A stretch of 64,000 nucleotides of DNA from Cryptomeria japonica (lineage: Eukaryota > Streptophyta > Pinopsida > Cupressales > Cupressaceae), in NCBI RefSeq assembly GCF_030272615.1, contig NC_081412.1, forward strand, positions 665,173,352 to 665,237,351, written 5' to 3'. The translations under genes were made by a program, and so were the position numbers. Each line of letters begins with the position of its first letter. Position 1 is the first letter of the stretch. Below the pieces are notes generated by a model. That model saw only the letters and a list, made by a program, of their open reading frames with translations. It ran no database searches and was not told the DNA's origin. Positions 62,101-64,000 of the stretch are shown piece by piece.

Positions 62101-64000
62101 TTTTCTCTTCTTGTGTGTAGATCAAGGTCCAAATAAAATTAAATGATAGAATAAATTAGCTTAGTAAACTATCATAGGTTCAAATTTTCAATTTAACCAG
62201 AAAGACCCAAGACTAAGTCGTATGGTGTGTCATAGTCCTCCCAAAAGTAACTGAAATTTGGCAAAGAGTAGGTGCACACCTTCTAGAGCCTAGATTCAAT
62301 CCCGCAAATCCAAAACTCATTAAAAAGGTCTATAAAACCTAAGATGATGTATAGATCTTCCCATTTGGGTTCAATTATAGGTGCACCACATAATTTTCCT
62401 TTCATTTATGAAATTTACTCTTCATAGATCAATCAATATCATTTGTTTAGAATTAGATCTTAAACACCTAGTTTATGAAATCATTCAATCAATAACTTAT
62501 AAGAAAGGAAGAAATTGGTAAGCCCTAAGAGTATGATATTGAATTGACTCTTTTAAGAAAGGTGTTATTCAATCATACTTATCTATTGGTGGCTTCATAT
62601 TATAAATGTAATCAAAGCGAAGATAGGTGTAGATTTCTAGTTTTGCATGCCTAAGCCAAGAACCCTATTTGCCTACATTACACATTATATATAGATTTGA
62701 ATTTGGTAACCTAACAATACCTACAAATTAACTATCAATACATCAATATTAAGAACCATGTAAATAAGAGTATTAAATGATGTTGGTATTTTCAATATCA
62801 ACATGAAAAAACCAAACTTTAAAACCTATGACAACACAAAGATAAATTAATATTATAAAATATTAGAATGATATGTACATATTAGGCATATATAAGAAAT
62901 AAAGTGAAATGAGAAGATAGGAAATAATGAGTAACTACTCCTACATATGTGGGACATTTGTAAGCTTACTTGACAAGTGTGTGAGCAAGTGAAATGTGTA
63001 TGTGCAAGAGGTGTCTCACTATGTGAGTATACATGTCTGAACCACATAAGATGAAACAAATCTCTAAAATTTCCTAAATGGATACTTAAATAATGTTAAT
63101 AAGAGATTACTTAAGTAAGCTAAAATAAACCTAGATGCATAAAGTCACTACTTACACTAACATATGATACCATGAAATTGTAATTTTAAAATATTAAGCT
63201 AAAACAATCTAGAAATAGTGCCTAAATGTCATGCCCAAAAAATTAAGCTAAGAAAACTTAACTAATTTTTTTTGTTTCACTTCCACCAAGGTATACTATA
63301 GTATATTATGTTTGATTGTATAATATGCAAGTCCCTATAATCTCGTCTCCCCCCTAATTCACAATCCTTAAAATTTATTTATTTCATAATCTCTTACACA
63401 CCAAACTCTTTCTCACTTTATGATCTTCCAATCCTTAGATCTCTTGTTTGAACTACCCTAGTTTATATGTGCATGAGAAAAATTGGTAGGTCATCTCTAC
63501 ATATTTAGATCTAAAATTAAACTCTTACATCTCAAAATTGAAATTAGACCTTTTCAACCTTTTGCTTACTAGTTGTTTTGTGCCAACCTAGCTCACATTT
63601 ATGTGAATTTTTGTGTTCTATTTTTCAATTTAAGGTAACTCCTTATCCATTTAAAAATATAAAGGAATGAATGCAACAAACCCTAGAAGTAAGATAATTG
63701 AAAATATAATATTTCATACCAACCCCCACCCAAAATTGAGACAAATATTAATAAAATAATATTATTTAAAGATACCCAATCTCACAGCCAATAATAAAAT
63801 AGGTTAGGTAGAATAAATAATATTTAAATAACCATAGTGGTTTCTACCACTTTTATCAAAAAATATATATTTAAATAACCATAAAGAGTAAAAAGGGATT
63901 TAAACAATACGAATAGCCCAAATAATTAAATAAACCAAATGTGCAATAATTTAATTACCCAATTCAAATATTAAACCACAAAACTCAATAATAATTAAAC
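62101..64000. other. AT-rich, no gene seen
   Basis: About 1.9 kb to the window end without a recognisable coding frame, transposon domain or RNA gene. The single frame at 62853-63059 (minus) is Cys/His-rich by composition but matches no motif I know. Confidence 0.5.

Overview
The window looks like nuclear DNA from a large, repeat-rich plant genome. It is AT-rich and dominated by decayed Ty1/copia, Ty3/gypsy and LINE sequence. I favour a gymnosperm (conifer-like) source because of the long degenerate LTRs, the ACCGGT-rich copia LTRs and the age and nesting of the elements. That is an inference from style, not proof. Only one protein-coding gene looks intact: an intronless leucine-rich-repeat receptor-like protein (RLP) at 9172-12102 (+).

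Layout. 1-1812: 3' end and 3' LTR of a plus-strand copia element. 1830-4030: decayed LINE (RT, zinc-binding region, RNase H). 4190-5720: broken unidentified coding remnant. 6100-7535: non-coding repeat tail with A-rich end. 7536-9107: AT-rich spacer. 9108-12102: RLP gene with TATA-like boxes. 12103-17285: 3' flank, a 48-bp direct repeat, and gypsy integrase fragments on the minus strand separated by a decayed LINE ORF1. 17286-19362: featureless. 19363-21510: two tandem copies of a ~1.07-kb repeat; a third, inverted, partial copy abuts the assembly gap at 50.7-51 kb. 21511-28390: two adjacent ~3-kb LTR-like units (minus strand) full of CACAGAGA-type repeats, then gypsy internal remnant.

28392-46917 is a nest. 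A gypsy element (putative long LTR with CACGTG boxes, PBS, broken gag) is split by a complete 6.67-kb minus-strand copia element with a perfect 5-bp target duplication. The gypsy copy is itself cut off by a second gypsy element, a chromovirus with a chromodomain, whose RT and integrase active sites are both mutated. 46918-49523: three polypurine GA/GGGA arrays. 51001-51500: 500 N. 51890-53735: 359-bp satellite, about five units. 54491-60719: another copy of the ~3-kb LTR-like unit, split by a 3.3-kb insertion flanked by a 7-bp duplication and holding possible PPR-gene remnants. 60720-64000: AT-rich, no gene seen.

The RLP would act at the plasma membrane as a ligand-binding receptor without a kinase, needing a partner kinase. 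Everything else is transposon-derived and apparently inactive; premature stops in both pol genes mostly look like CAG/CAA to TAG/TAA changes, as expected of methylated, silenced DNA. No tRNA, rRNA, CRISPR or prokaryotic feature was seen. I found no convincing new multi-gene system. The most unusual items are the RLP's missing C-terminal cap cysteines, the repeat arrays inside the LTR-like units, the 359-bp satellite, and the 3.3-kb insertion of unclear class.
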